A stretch of 64,000 bases of DNA from Erwinia sorbitola. Lineage in GTDB: Bacteria > Pseudomonadota > Gammaproteobacteria > Enterobacterales > Enterobacteriaceae. A model generated the notes under the pieces. The model worked only from the letters and a program-made list of their open reading frames with translations, ran no database searches and had not been told where the DNA came from. A program made the translations under genes and the position numbers. Of this stretch, positions 17,013-26,436 are shown piece after piece (the first letter of the stretch is position 1; the number at the start of each line of letters is the position of its first letter). The stretch spans positions 310,001 through 374,000 of the forward strand of contig NZ_CP046509.1 in assembly GCF_009738185.1 (NCBI RefSeq), in the 5' to 3' direction.

Positions 17013-18299
17013 ATGGTCAAATTAGATAGGAACGACCCTGTAATGCTGGCAAGGCAACTCCCTACACAAACGGTGGCGCTGATCCTTGCGGGTGGCCGCG
17101 GTACGCGTCTGAAAGACCTGACCGCCAAGCGTGCAAAACCCGCCGTTCACTTTGGCGGGAAGTTTCGCATTATCGATTTTGCGCTCTCCAACTGCCTGAA
17201 TTCCGGTATCCGGCGTATTGCAGTGATTACTCAATATCAGTCGCACACGCTGGTACAGCATATCCAGCGTGGCTGGTCTTTTCTTAATGAAGAGATGAAT
17301 GAATTTGTCGATCTGCTGCCAGCTCAACAGCGCCTCTCGACGGAACTCTGGTATCGCGGTACTGCCGATGCAGTCACGCAAAACCTCGATATTATTCGTC
17401 GCTATAACGCGCAGTACATCGTGATCCTCGCCGGGGATCATATCTACAAGATGGACTACTCGCGCATGCTGATCGACCACGTGGAAAACGGCGCGCGCTG
17501 CACCATCGCCTGCCTGCCGGTGCCGCTGGAGGAGGCAAGTTCCTTCGGCGTGATGAAGGTCGATGAGAACAACAAGGTGGTGGAGTTTCTTGAAAAACCT
17601 GAGAACCCCCCTTCTATGCCGGGTGACGACAGCCGTGCGTTAGCCAGTATGGGCATCTATGTTTTTGATGCCGAATATCTTTTCGGTCTGCTGGAAATTG
17701 ACCAGGAGCTGCCGGAGTCGAGCCATGATTTTGGTAAAGATCTGCTGCCAAAAATCGTTGCCAGTGGTGAAGCGCTGGCCCACTCGTTCAGCCTCTCCTG
17801 CGTGCAGCATGATGAGAGCGCGGAACCTTACTGGCGCGATGTCGGTACGCTGGAGGCCTACTGGAAAGCCAACCTTGACCTCGCGTCGGTGATGCCGGAA
17901 CTGGATATGTATGACAGTACCTGGCCGATTCGCACCCATATGGAGCCGCTGCCGCCAGCTAAGTTTGTGCAGGATCGCTCCGGTAGCCACGGTATGACAA
18001 TGAATTCGCTGGTCTCAGGGGGCTGCATTATCTCTGGCTCGGTGGTAGTGAACTCGGTGCTGTTTTCCCGGGTTCGGATTAACTCCTTCTGCAATATTGA
18101 GTCGTCGGTATTACTGCCGGATGTGGAGGTGGGACGTTCCTGCCGTCTGCGCCGCTGCGTAATAGACCGCGCCTGCGTGCTGCCAGAGGGAACGGTGATT
18201 GGCGAAAATCCGGATGATGATGCCCGGCGTTTCCACCGATCGGAAGAAGGGATCGTTCTTGTCACAAGGACTATGCTGGCGAAGCTTGGCTGGCGATAG
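17013..18299 (+). CDS. glgC: Glucose-1-phosphate adenylyltransferase
   Basis: Makes ADP-glucose from glucose-1-phosphate and ATP, the committed and allosterically controlled step of glycogen synthesis. It has 428 residues (E. coli 431). The pyrophosphorylase loop LILAGGRGTRL (about 23-33) is followed by K39 in TAKRAKPAVHFGG, equivalent to the fructose-1,6-bisphosphate-site lysine of E. coli. The left-handed beta-helix lies at the C-terminus. In E. coli CsrA binds the glgC leader; a GGA is present here in the Shine-Dalgarno TAGGAATC, but the short 12-bp gap gives little to judge by. Confidence 0.97.
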   Translation: MVKLDRNDPVMLARQLPTQTVALILAGGRGTRLKDLTAKRAKPAVHFGGKFRIIDFALSNCLNSGIRRIAVITQYQSHTLVQHIQRGWSFLNEEMNEFVDLLPAQQRLSTELWYRGTADAVTQNLDIIRRYNAQYIVILAGDHIYKMDYSRMLIDHVENGARCTIACLPVPLEEASSFGVMKVDENNKVVEFLEKPENPPSMPGDDSRALASMGIYVFDAEYLFGLLEIDQELPESSHDFGKDLLPKIVASGEALAHSFSLSCVQHDESAEPYWRDVGTLEAYWKANLDLASVMPELDMYDSTWPIRTHMEPLPPAKFVQDRSGSHGMTMNSLVSGGCIISGSVVVNSVLFSRVRINSFCNIESSVLLPDVEVGRSCRLRRCVIDRACVLPEGTVIGENPDDDARRFHRSEEGIVLVTRTMLAKLGWR

Positions 18300-18380
18300 C
18301 ACAAACATTATCCAAATCAGTTGAGGTCGCCACTAATACAGAGGCAGCTGCAAGTATGAAGGATAAAAAAGGAGCCGATA

Positions 18381-19814
18381 ATGCAGGTGTTACACGTCTG
18401 TTCAGAAATTTTCCCGCTGCTAAAGACCGGCGGGCTTGCTGATGTTATTGGGGCATTACCGGCGGCACAAATTGCAGAAGGGATGGATACCCGGGTGTTA
18501 TTACCGGCTTTTCCCGCTCTGACCAAAGCCATTACCAACACACAGGTGGTGGCGCGGCTGCAAACTTTTGCTGGGTATGTTGAGTTGCATTTCGGTCATT
18601 ATGACGGTGTGGGTATTTATTTGATCGATGCTCCCGGTTTGTACAATCGGCCCGGAAGCCCGTATCACGATGAATCGCAGTATGCCTATGCCGATAACCA
18701 TCTGCGCTTTGCGCTGCTGGGGTGGATGGGCTGTGAGCTGGCATGCGGGCTGGACGAATGGTGGCGGCCGGACGTGGTGCACGCGCACGACTGGCACGCC
18801 GGGCTGACCTGCGCCTATATTGCCGCGCGCGGGCGTCCTGCTAAGTCGGTATTTACCGTACATAACCTGGCGTACCAGGGGCTGTTTGAGGCGCGGCATC
18901 TTGATACGCTGCAAATTCCGGCGTCATTCTTCAATATGCACGGGCTGGAATTCTACGGTCAGATCTCATTTCTTAAGGCCGGGCTGTTTTATGCCGATCA
19001 TATCACCGCAGTCAGCCCGACCTATGCGCGTGAAATCACCCATCCAGAATTTGGCTACGGCATGGAAGATCTGCTGAAACAGCGCCAGCTGGAAGGGCGT
19101 CTGACCGGCATTCTGAATGGTGTCGATCCGGCGATTTGGGATCCGGAGCAGGATTTGCTACTGAATGCCCGCTACAACCGTGATGTGCTGGACGCCAAGC
19201 TGGAGAACAAACGCCAGTTGCAGATCACCATGGGGTTGAAGATCGACGATAAAGCACCGGTGTTTGCCGTCGTCAGCCGCTTAACGAAACAGAAAGGGCT
19301 GGATCTGGTGCTGGAAGCGCTGCCGGGGCTGCTTGAGCAGGGCGGTCAGCTGGTGCTGCTGGGGGCGGGTGATGCCGAATTGCAGCAGGGATTCCTTGCC
19401 GCTGCGGCGGAATACCCGGGCCAGGTAGGGGTACAGATCGGTTATCACGAAGCGTTCTCACACCGCATTATCGGCGGCGCTGATGTGATTATGGTGCCGA
19501 GCCGCTTTGAGCCATGCGGCCTGACTCAGCTCTACGGATTGAAATACGGCACGCTGCCGTTAGTGCGGCGTACGGGTGGGCTGGCGGATACCGTTAATGA
19601 CAGCTCGCTGGAAAATCTGGCAGACGGTATCGCCAGCGGTTTTACCTTTGAAGACAGTAATGCCTGGTCGTTATTGCGGGCTATTCGACGTGCTTTTGTT
19701 CTCTGGTCCCGTCCTTCGTTGTGGCGCTATGTTCAGCGCCAGGCCATGGGGATGGATTTTAGCTGGCAGGTGGCTGCTGTGGCCTACCGCGATCTCTATC
19801 AACGTTTGTTGTAA
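18381..19814 (+). CDS. glgA: Glycogen synthase (ADP-glucose type)
   Basis: GT5 glucosyltransferase that extends alpha-1,4 glucan from ADP-glucose. It has 477 residues, identical in length to E. coli. K15 in LLKTGGLADV is the ADP-glucose-binding lysine, and the C-terminal Rossmann domain has PSRFEPCGLTQLYGLKYGTLP. The 81-bp gap after glgC carries AAGGAT and AAGGAG, two GGA motifs, the second acting as ribosome binding site. glgP follows after 21 bp. Confidence 0.97.
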   Translation: MQVLHVCSEIFPLLKTGGLADVIGALPAAQIAEGMDTRVLLPAFPALTKAITNTQVVARLQTFAGYVELHFGHYDGVGIYLIDAPGLYNRPGSPYHDESQYAYADNHLRFALLGWMGCELACGLDEWWRPDVVHAHDWHAGLTCAYIAARGRPAKSVFTVHNLAYQGLFEARHLDTLQIPASFFNMHGLEFYGQISFLKAGLFYADHITAVSPTYAREITHPEFGYGMEDLLKQRQLEGRLTGILNGVDPAIWDPEQDLLLNARYNRDVLDAKLENKRQLQITMGLKIDDKAPVFAVVSRLTKQKGLDLVLEALPGLLEQGGQLVLLGAGDAELQQGFLAAAAEYPGQVGVQIGYHEAFSHRIIGGADVIMVPSRFEPCGLTQLYGLKYGTLPLVRRTGGLADTVNDSSLENLADGIASGFTFEDSNAWSLLRAIRRAFVLWSRPSLWRYVQRQAMGMDFSWQVAAVAYRDLYQRLL

Positions 19815-19835
19815 CCAGAAAATGGGAAATTTGAT

Positions 19836-22283
19836 ATGAACGCACCTTTCTCCTATGCATCACCGACGCTCAGTGTAGATGCACTCAAGCATTCGATTGC
19901 CTATAAACTGATGTTTACTATTGGTAAAGATCCCTCTATTGCCAACAAGCATGAGTGGCTGAATGCCACCCTGCTGGCCGTGCGTGACCGTATGGTTGAA
20001 CGCTGGCTGCGATCGAACCGTGCACAGCTGTCGCAGGATGTGCGTCAGGTGTATTACCTGTCGATGGAGTTTCTGGTGGGCCGCACGCTGTCAAATGCGC
20101 TGCTGGCGATGGGTATCTATGACGATGCGAAATCAGCGCTCGAAGAGATGGGCTTCGACCTTGAAGAGTTGATTGAGGAAGAGAGCGACCCGGGCCTCGG
20201 CAACGGTGGTCTTGGTCGTCTGGCCGCCTGCTTTCTCGACTCGCTCGCCACCCTCGGCCTGCCGGGGCGTGGCTATGGCATTCGCTATGAATATGGCATG
20301 TTTAAACAGAATATCGTTGATGGCCGCCAGGCAGAGTCGCCGGATTACTGGCTGGAATATGGTAACCCCTGGGAATTCCAGCGCTTTAACACCCGTTATA
20401 AAGTGCGTTTCGGCGGGCGTATTCAGCAGGAGGGCAGCCGCGCTCGCTGGGTAGAAACCGAAGAGGTGCTGGCCACCGCTTACGACCAGATTATCCCGGG
20501 CTATGATACGGATGCCACCAATACGCTGCGGCTGTGGGGAGCGCAGGCGAGTAATGAGATTAACCTTGGGAAATTTAACCAGGGTGATTACTTTGCGGCA
20601 GTGGAAGATAAAAACCACTCGGAAAACGTGTCGCGCGTGCTCTATCCCGACGACTCGACCTACTCCGGGCGCGAGCTGCGACTGCGTCAGGAGTATTTCC
20701 TCGTGTCGGCCACGGTGCAGGATATCCTTCACCGTCACTGGGCGATGCATCAGACCTTCGATAACCTGGCCGATAAAATCGCTCTGCATCTGAACGATAC
20801 CCATCCGGTGCTGGCGATCCCTGAGCTGATGCGACTGTTGATCGATGAGAATAAATTTACCTGGGATGATGCGTTTGAAATCACCTGTCAGGTCTTCTCC
20901 TATACCAACCATACGCTGATGCAGGAAGCGCTGGAGAGTTGGTCGGTTGATATGATTGGTAAGATTTTGCCGCGCCATCTGCAAATTATCTTCGATATTA
21001 ACGACTACTTCCTGAAAACGATTCAGGATTACTATCCGGATGACTGGGAGCTGCTGGCGCGTATCTCCATTATTGATGAGAACAACGGCCGGCGTATTCG
21101 TATGGCCTGGCTGGCGGTAGTGGTCAGCCACAAGGTGAATGGTGTTTCGGAACTGCACTCCAACCTGATGGTGCAGTCACTGTTTGCTGATTTTGCCAAA
21201 CTGTTCCCGGGCCGTTTCTGCAATAAAACCAACGGAGTGACGCCGCGCCGCTGGCTGGCACTGGCAAACCCGCCGCTGTCCGATGTGCTGGACGATACCA
21301 TTGGCCGCAACTGGCGTACCGAACTGAGCCAGCTCGACGAGCTGAAACAGCATATCGACTTCCCGAACTTTATTGAGCAGGTGGCGAACGCCAAACTGAA
21401 AAATAAAAAGCGTCTGGCAGCTTATATCAGTCAGAAGCTGGATGTGGTTATCGATCCGCGTGCGATGTTTGACGTCCAGATCAAGCGTATCCATGAATAC
21501 AAACGTCAGCTGCTTAACGTGCTGCACGTGATCACCCGCTATAACCGGATTAAAGCCGATCCGAACGCTGACTGGGTGCCGCGCGTCAATATCTTCGCCG
21601 GGAAAGCCGCATCGGCCTACTACATGGCGAAGCATATTATTCATTTGATCAACGATGTGGCTAACGTGATCAATAACGATCCGCAGGTGAAAAATAAGCT
21701 GAAAGTGGTGTTTATCCCCAACTATGGGGTCAGCCTGGCGCAGATCATTATTCCGGCGGCGGATCTCTCTGAGCAGATCTCACTGGCGGGAACAGAAGCC
21801 TCCGGTACCAGTAATATGAAATTCGCGCTTAACGGTGCGCTGACCATTGGTACGCTGGATGGGGCAAACGTTGAGATGCAGGAGCATGTGGGTAAAGAGA
21901 ATATCTTTATCTTCGGCAACACCACGCCGGAGGTCGAAGAGCTGCGCACTAACGGCTATAACTCACGTGAATATTACGAGAAGGATGAGGAGCTGCGTCA
22001 GGTGCTGACGCAGATTGCTACCGGCGTATTCAGTCCGCAGGAACCCGGGCGCTACCACAATATCTTTGATTCACTGGTGAGTCTTGGCGATCACTATCAG
22101 CTGCTGGCCGATTATCGTAGCTATGTGGATACGCAGGATAAGGTGGATAAGCTGTATCGTAATCAGCAAGAGTGGACACGCTGTGCGGTGAACAATATTG
22201 CCAATATGGGGTATTTCTCGTCGGATCGTACCATTCAGGAGTATGCGGATGAGATCTGGGGAATAAAACCGATAAGATTGTAA
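19836..22283 (+). CDS. glgP: Glycogen phosphorylase
   Basis: GT35 enzyme releasing glucose-1-phosphate from glycogen ends. It has 815 residues, matching E. coli GlgP. The PLP lysine is K662 in EASGTSNMKFALNG, and GNGGLGRLAACFLDS marks the N-terminal substrate region. It is the last gene of glgBXCAP. The second phosphorylase in the window, MalP, shares the fold but has maltodextrin preference; the glg-operon location decides this one. Two palindromic repeats follow the stop. Confidence 0.96.
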   Translation: MNAPFSYASPTLSVDALKHSIAYKLMFTIGKDPSIANKHEWLNATLLAVRDRMVERWLRSNRAQLSQDVRQVYYLSMEFLVGRTLSNALLAMGIYDDAKSALEEMGFDLEELIEEESDPGLGNGGLGRLAACFLDSLATLGLPGRGYGIRYEYGMFKQNIVDGRQAESPDYWLEYGNPWEFQRFNTRYKVRFGGRIQQEGSRARWVETEEVLATAYDQIIPGYDTDATNTLRLWGAQASNEINLGKFNQGDYFAAVEDKNHSENVSRVLYPDDSTYSGRELRLRQEYFLVSATVQDILHRHWAMHQTFDNLADKIALHLNDTHPVLAIPELMRLLIDENKFTWDDAFEITCQVFSYTNHTLMQEALESWSVDMIGKILPRHLQIIFDINDYFLKTIQDYYPDDWELLARISIIDENNGRRIRMAWLAVVVSHKVNGVSELHSNLMVQSLFADFAKLFPGRFCNKTNGVTPRRWLALANPPLSDVLDDTIGRNWRTELSQLDELKQHIDFPNFIEQVANAKLKNKKRLAAYISQKLDVVIDPRAMFDVQIKRIHEYKRQLLNVLHVITRYNRIKADPNADWVPRVNIFAGKAASAYYMAKHIIHLINDVANVINNDPQVKNKLKVVFIPNYGVSLAQIIIPAADLSEQISLAGTEASGTSNMKFALNGALTIGTLDGANVEMQEHVGKENIFIFGNTTPEVEELRTNGYNSREYYEKDEELRQVLTQIATGVFSPQEPGRYHNIFDSLVSLGDHYQLLADYRSYVDTQDKVDKLYRNQQEWTRCAVNNIANMGYFSSDRTIQEYADEIWGIKPIRL

Positions 22284-22296
22284 TCAGAGTCAGACA

Positions 22297-22355
22297 GGGC
22301 GAGGCATGCCTCGCCCCACCATTACATAATGTAGGGGGTCAGGCACGCCCGACCC
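22297..22355. repeat. Two palindromic repeats at the glgP/glpD junction
   Basis: A perfect 20-bp palindrome GGGCGAGGCATGCCTCGCCC (22297-22316) is followed by GTAGGGG and an imperfect relative GGGTCAGGCACGCCCGACCC (22336-22355). Both are members of the dispersed family. They fill the 79 bp between two convergent genes, so they probably terminate both. Confidence 0.88.
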
Positions 22356-22362
22356 GTTGGTA

Positions 22363-23874
22363 TTATGATGCCAGCGACAACGCCGCTGGTTTCTTGCCGT
22401 GGGCGGCCAGCCATGCGGCGATCCGCGCCTGCTGCTCATCGTTCAGCCACATTCCCTCTTTCGTGCGGCGCCAGATAGCATCGTCGGTCACGCGAACCCA
22501 TTCATTTTCCACCAGGTAACGCAGCTCCGCCTCGTAGAAGTGGTGACCAAACAGCTCGCCCAAATCTTCCAGGCTGGTGGCATCTTTTAGCAGCAGCTCG
22601 GTATTACTGCCGTAGGTACGCGCATAGTGGCGCGCCATCGCTTCGGTAATAAACGGGAAACGACGACGCAGGGTCGCTGCATAATCTTCACGGGTTCCGG
22701 CAAAGTTACCGCCCGGCAGCACACAGCTTTTCGTCCAGGCCGCACCGATATTCGGATAGTATTTGCTCAGTTTCTCCATTGCGTGCTCGGCCAGCTTACG
22801 ATAGGTGGTCAACTTACCGCCGAACACCGACAGCAGCGGCGCCTGTCCTGCATCATCATGCACATCCAGCGTGTAATCGCGGGTGATGGCCTGTGGAGAA
22901 TCTGACTCATCGTCGCACAGCGGACGTACGCCGGAGTAAGTCCAGACGATATCGCTGCGACCCAGATCTTTCTTGAAGTGAGCGTTAAACACCTTCAGCA
23001 AATAATCGATTTCGTTGTCGTCGATCTTCACATTCTGCGGATCGCCCTGGTACTCAACGTCGGTGGTACCGATAATTGAGAACTCATCCATCCATGGAAT
23101 GACGAAGACAATGCGGTGATCTTCGTTTTGCAGAATATAAGCCTGCTTCTGGGTATGGACGCGCGGCACCACAATATGGCTGCCTTTAATCAGGCGAATG
23201 CCGTACGGCGACTTCAGCTTCAGGCTATCGTCAAACAGCTGTTTGACCCACGGGCCAGCAGCGTTCACCAGGCCTTTGGCCTGCCAGGTGAAGGTTTTAC
23301 CGCTATCAATATCTTCAGCCTCTACCGTCCACAGACCATTTTCACGCCAGGCGCGCGTCACACGGGTACGGGTACGTACTTCGCCGCCGCGCTTCTCAAT
23401 TTCCTGCGCATTAAGCACCACCAGGCGGGCATCGTCCACCCAGCAGTCAGAATATTCGAAACCGCGCACGATTTCCGGCTTCAGCACCGAGTCTGAGCCA
23501 AAACGCAAACCTTTACTGCCCGGCAGGCTGGTACGTTTACCGAGGTGATCGTACATAAACAGCCCAACGCGAATCATCCAGGCCGGACGCAGGTGCGGGC
23601 GGTGTGGCAGGCGGAAACGCATCGGGAAGGCGATGTGGGGTGCCATTTTCAGCAGCACTTCACGCTCGGCAAGCGCTTCACTCACAAGGCGGAATTCATA
23701 GTGTTCCAGATAGCGCAAGCCACCGTGGATAAGTTTAGAGCTGGCAGAAGAGGTGGCGCAGGCGAGATCTTGCGCCTCCAGCATCAGCACTGACAGGCCG
23801 CGTCCTGCGGCATCAGCGGCAATGCCAGCACCGTTAATACCGCCGCCGATTACGATCAGGTCTTTGGTTTCCAC
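22363..23874 (-). CDS. glpD: Aerobic glycerol-3-phosphate dehydrogenase
   Basis: Membrane-associated flavoenzyme oxidising glycerol-3-phosphate to dihydroxyacetone phosphate and passing electrons to quinone. It has 503 residues (E. coli 501). The FAD dinucleotide motif IGGGINGAG (about 9-17) opens the protein; the C-terminal domain contains the usual Arg/Glu-rich helix bundle. It is divergent from glpEGR, with tandem GlpR operators and a CRP-like site upstream. The start at 23874 is preceded by GGAGGAGA. Confidence 0.96.
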   Translation of the reverse strand: METKDLIVIGGGINGAGIAADAAGRGLSVLMLEAQDLACATSSASSKLIHGGLRYLEHYEFRLVSEALAEREVLLKMAPHIAFPMRFRLPHRPHLRPAWMIRVGLFMYDHLGKRTSLPGSKGLRFGSDSVLKPEIVRGFEYSDCWVDDARLVVLNAQEIEKRGGEVRTRTRVTRAWRENGLWTVEAEDIDSGKTFTWQAKGLVNAAGPWVKQLFDDSLKLKSPYGIRLIKGSHIVVPRVHTQKQAYILQNEDHRIVFVIPWMDEFSIIGTTDVEYQGDPQNVKIDDNEIDYLLKVFNAHFKKDLGRSDIVWTYSGVRPLCDDESDSPQAITRDYTLDVHDDAGQAPLLSVFGGKLTTYRKLAEHAMEKLSKYYPNIGAAWTKSCVLPGGNFAGTREDYAATLRRRFPFITEAMARHYARTYGSNTELLLKDATSLEDLGELFGHHFYEAELRYLVENEWVRVTDDAIWRRTKEGMWLNDEQQARIAAWLAAHGKKPAALSLAS

Positions 23875-23886
23875 GTCATCTCCTCC

Positions 23887-23926
23887 GATGTTCGGAATCT
23901 TTCAATAATGTTCGTTTTCGAGCATT
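23887..23926. promoter_or_regulatory. Tandem GlpR operators at the glpD promoter
   Basis: Two adjacent 20-bp sites. The site at 23907-23926, AATGTTCGTTTTCGAGCATT, is close to the GlpR consensus with inverted ATGTTCG/CGAACAT halves. The site at 23887-23906, GATGTTCGGAATCTTTCAAT, is conserved in its left half only. The glpD -10 TATAAT (minus strand, 23929-23924) touches the stronger site, so GlpR bound here would block glpD. This mirrors the E. coli arrangement. Confidence 0.82.
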
Positions 23927-23981
23927 ATATTAATCGCAAACCAACATTGACGCCAGCGTTAACCAAATAAAAACAATTATG

Positions 23982-23997
23982 CGTGATGCAGGTAACA
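23982..23997. promoter_or_regulatory. Candidate CRP site between glpD and glpE
   Basis: CGTGA-TGCAGG-TAACA has the right spacing with two mismatches. It is centred about 72 bp upstream of the predicted glpD start, a typical class I distance. Confidence 0.5.
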
Positions 23998-24111
23998 AAT
24001 TTGCTGCAAGAAAAGTATATACCCTCTCTTATTACCGGGTTATTGTGCGCGCGCTTCAGGCTACAATGGGGGATATTTGGTCACTTTTTTATCTTTTGAC
24101 GAGAACCCACC

Positions 24112-24435
24112 ATGGAACAATTTGAGTGCATCAACGTGCAGCAGGCGCAGCAGAAACTCGCGGAAGATAACGCGCTGCTGGTTGATATTCGCGACCCCCA
24201 GAGTTTTGCTGCGGCTCATGCCAGCGGTGCCTTTCATCTGACCAACGATTCACTGCACGATTTTATCTCTCAGACTGCGTTGACCAGCCCGGTGCTGGTG
24301 ATGTGCTACCACGGCAACAGTAGCAAAGGTGCCGCCCAGTACTTGCTCAATCAGGGTTTTAGCGCTGCCTATAGCATCGATGGTGGTTTTGAAGCGTGGC
24401 GTGCTGCTTTCCCGCAGCAGATAAGCTCGCTGTAA
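24112..24435 (+). CDS. glpE: Thiosulfate sulfurtransferase GlpE (single-domain rhodanese)
   Basis: A 107-residue cytosolic rhodanese that moves sulfane sulfur from thiosulfate to acceptors. The catalytic C65 is in VMCYHGNSSKGAA, the GlpE-type active-site loop. It is first in the glpEGR group, with glpG starting 113 bp later. A TACAAT (24062-24067) upstream is a possible -10. Why a rhodanese is linked to glp genes is not known. Length and motif match E. coli closely. Confidence 0.95.
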   Translation: MEQFECINVQQAQQKLAEDNALLVDIRDPQSFAAAHASGAFHLTNDSLHDFISQTALTSPVLVMCYHGNSSKGAAQYLLNQGFSAAYSIDGGFEAWRAAFPQQISSL

Positions 24436-24548
24436 CGCTTGCCTTGTGGCCGGGCAGCGCGCTTTCCTCTGCACGCTGTGAGGGGAAAACGTTATACTGC
24501 CGGTTTGTCCGCTTTGTCTGGTCTGACTGAAAGGAAGTCGCTTCTACT

Positions 24549-25367
24549 ATGCGCATCACCCATTTTACCCACCTGCGCCCGGCGCAGGCGTTTGTTGACT
24601 ACATGGCGACGCGCGGCGTGACGCTGCGTATTGAACATGACAATGGTTACACCCTGTGGCTGGATGACGAATCGCAGCTGACGGTGGTCGAAAACGAACT
24701 TAACCAGTTTATTCGTGACCCCAATCACGTGCGTTATCAGGCGGCAAGCTGGACATCAGGCACTACCGACAGCGGTATTCACTATCAGCATGTCTCGCTG
24801 ATGGAAAACCTGCGCGAACGCGCCGGGGTATTAACGCTGACGGTTATGGCAGCCTGCGTGCTGGTATTTATTATGATGCAGGTGCTGGGCGATGGGGCGG
24901 TGATGCGTCTGCTCTCGTGGCCTGATGCCGACCAGCACTTCGAAGTGTGGCGCTGGTTCAGCCATGCTTTGCTCCACTTCTCGCTGTTACACATTCTGTT
25001 TAACCTGGTATGGTTTTGGTATCTTGGCGGCACGCTGGAGAAGCGACTTGGCAGCGGCAAGCTGTTTGTGATTATGCTGATCTCTGCGCTACTTAGCGGC
25101 TGGATGCAGGCTAAGTTTAGCGGCGTGCTGTTCGGTGGACTTTCCGGCGTGGTCTATGCCCTGATGGGCTATTCCTGGCTGAGTGGTGAGCGCGATCCTG
25201 AACGCGGGATCTTCCTGCCTCGGGGGTTGATGGCGTTCGCTGTCCTCTGGCTGCTGGTGGGATATTTTGGCTGGTTTGGTTTGTCGATCGCCAATGCAGC
25301 GCATGTTACGGGGCTGGTGGTTGGGCTGGCAATGGCGTTTGTCGATACGCGTCCGGGTAAACGTTAA
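24549..25367 (+). CDS. glpG: Rhomboid intramembrane serine protease GlpG
   Basis: A 272-residue inner-membrane protease (E. coli 276). A cytosolic N-terminal domain (about 1-90) precedes six transmembrane helices. The catalytic serine is S199 in GGLSGVVYALMGY and the histidine partner is H252 in NAAHVTGLVVG. The L1-loop WR motif appears as VWRWFSHALLHFS with HILFN. It cleaves transmembrane substrates. glpR follows 12 bp later, so the two are co-transcribed. Confidence 0.96.
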   Translation: MRITHFTHLRPAQAFVDYMATRGVTLRIEHDNGYTLWLDDESQLTVVENELNQFIRDPNHVRYQAASWTSGTTDSGIHYQHVSLMENLRERAGVLTLTVMAACVLVFIMMQVLGDGAVMRLLSWPDADQHFEVWRWFSHALLHFSLLHILFNLVWFWYLGGTLEKRLGSGKLFVIMLISALLSGWMQAKFSGVLFGGLSGVVYALMGYSWLSGERDPERGIFLPRGLMAFAVLWLLVGYFGWFGLSIANAAHVTGLVVGLAMAFVDTRPGKR

Positions 25368-25379
25368 AAGGGGAAGAGT

Positions 25380-26138
25380 GTGAAGCAGACACAACGACAT
25401 GATGCCATCATCGATTTGGTGCGCCGTCAGGGATATGTCAGTACCGAAGAACTGGTGGAGCATTTTAACGTCAGCCCGCAAACTATTCGCCGTGACTTAA
25501 ACGACCTGGCGGAGCATAACAAAATTCAGCGCCATCACGGCGGAGCAGCGCTGCCTTCCACGTCGGAAAATACCGCCTGGCAGGATCGTAAAATGATGTG
25601 GTCGGCTGAGAAGGCGCGTATTGCTCAACGTGTTGCCAGCCAGATCCCTGACGGGGCCTCGCTGTTTATTGATATCGGTACCACGCCGGAAGCGGTGGCC
25701 CATGCGCTGATGAATCACAGCAATCTGCGTATCGTTACCAATAACCTGAATGTGGCGGTGCTGCTGATGGCGAAGCCCGACTTCCGCCTGATCCTCGCCG
25801 GCGGCGAAGTGCGTACCCGTGACGGTGGAATTATGGGGGAAGCTACCCTCGACTATATCTCACAGTTCCGCCTTGATTACGGCATTCTCGGTATCAGCGG
25901 CATTGATATGGATGGTTCACTGCTCGACTTTGACTACCACGAAGTGCGCACTAAACGCGCCATAATCGAAAATTCGCGCTGTGTCATGCTGGTGGCCGAC
26001 CACTCTAAATTTGGTCGTAACGCGATGGTTAACCTCGGCAATATGGGGCTGATTGACTATCTGTTTACCGACCAGGCACCACCGCCCAGCGTTATGAAAA
26101 CTATCGAACAGCACGAAGTTCATCTGGAACTTTGCTAA
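25380..26138 (+). CDS. glpR: Glycerol-3-phosphate regulon repressor GlpR (DeoR family)
   Basis: A 252-residue repressor with an N-terminal winged helix (YVSTEELVEHFNVSPQTIRRD, about 19-40) and the DeoR effector domain (IDIGTTPEAVAHAL; ISGIDMDGSLLDFDYHEV). Glycerol-3-phosphate is the inducer. GTG is the likely start, aligning with E. coli MKQTQRH, and AGGGGAAGAG precedes it. The gene is intact, unlike the frameshifted copy in some E. coli K-12 lines. Its operators lie upstream of glpD in this window. Confidence 0.96.
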   Translation: MKQTQRHDAIIDLVRRQGYVSTEELVEHFNVSPQTIRRDLNDLAEHNKIQRHHGGAALPSTSENTAWQDRKMMWSAEKARIAQRVASQIPDGASLFIDIGTTPEAVAHALMNHSNLRIVTNNLNVAVLLMAKPDFRLILAGGEVRTRDGGIMGEATLDYISQFRLDYGILGISGIDMDGSLLDFDYHEVRTKRAIIENSRCVMLVADHSKFGRNAMVNLGNMGLIDYLFTDQAPPPSVMKTIEQHEVHLELC

Positions 26139-26145
26139 CCGCCTG

Positions 26146-26169
26146 AGGCGGCCGAAAAAAAGGCCGCCT
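26146..26169. terminator. Hairpin after glpR
   Basis: AGGCGGCC (26146-26153), an A-rich 8-base loop, then GGCCGCCT (26162-26169). The stem is strong, but there is no following T tract on the plus strand. It probably marks the end of glpEGR. Confidence 0.5.
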
Positions 26170-26340
26170 GCCACTGGCGCGTTTAACGAATTCACTCATA
26201 CTTAAACCAGAGTCTCTTTTTCCCTCTCCTTCCCCTTGCCGGGCGTGCAGCCTGTTCTGCACCCTATGACCGTGCGCTTTATCCGGGCTGCCTGGCCCGG
26301 TTAGTTGTATCCCTCTAGTTGTATTTTTTGCTTTTTTTTC

Positions 26341-26370
26341 GCTCATCGCATTCTGCGGTGAGCTTTTTTT
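26341..26370 (+). terminator. Rho-independent terminator upstream of malP
   Basis: GCTCATCGCA (26341-26350), loop TTC, TGCGGTGAGC (26354-26363), then seven Ts. It is well formed. It could end read-through from glpR or attenuate a leader transcript of malP. The 26170-26340 stretch before it is pyrimidine-rich and shows no gene or clear MalT box. Confidence 0.85.
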
Positions 26371-26436
26371 CGTATTGGCGTCTTAACTGTAAGGTGCCCT
26401 TTGTCACATTTTCGCCTACCTATTAAGAGGGACTGT

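Noticed and set aside
18356..18440. A short frame beginning ATGAAGGATAAAAAAGG just before glgA
   Set aside because: It overlaps the glgA start in another frame and uses the glgA ribosome site; no protein features.
20133..21158. A 341-residue open frame antisense to glgP
   Set aside because: Same reason: a shadow of a strongly conserved gene, no ribosome site or domain.
26170..26436. MalT boxes upstream of malP
   Set aside because: The only purine-rich match, GGGGAAGGAGAGGG on the minus strand near 26220-26235, does not contain a clean pair of GGGGAKGA boxes in the known arrangement.
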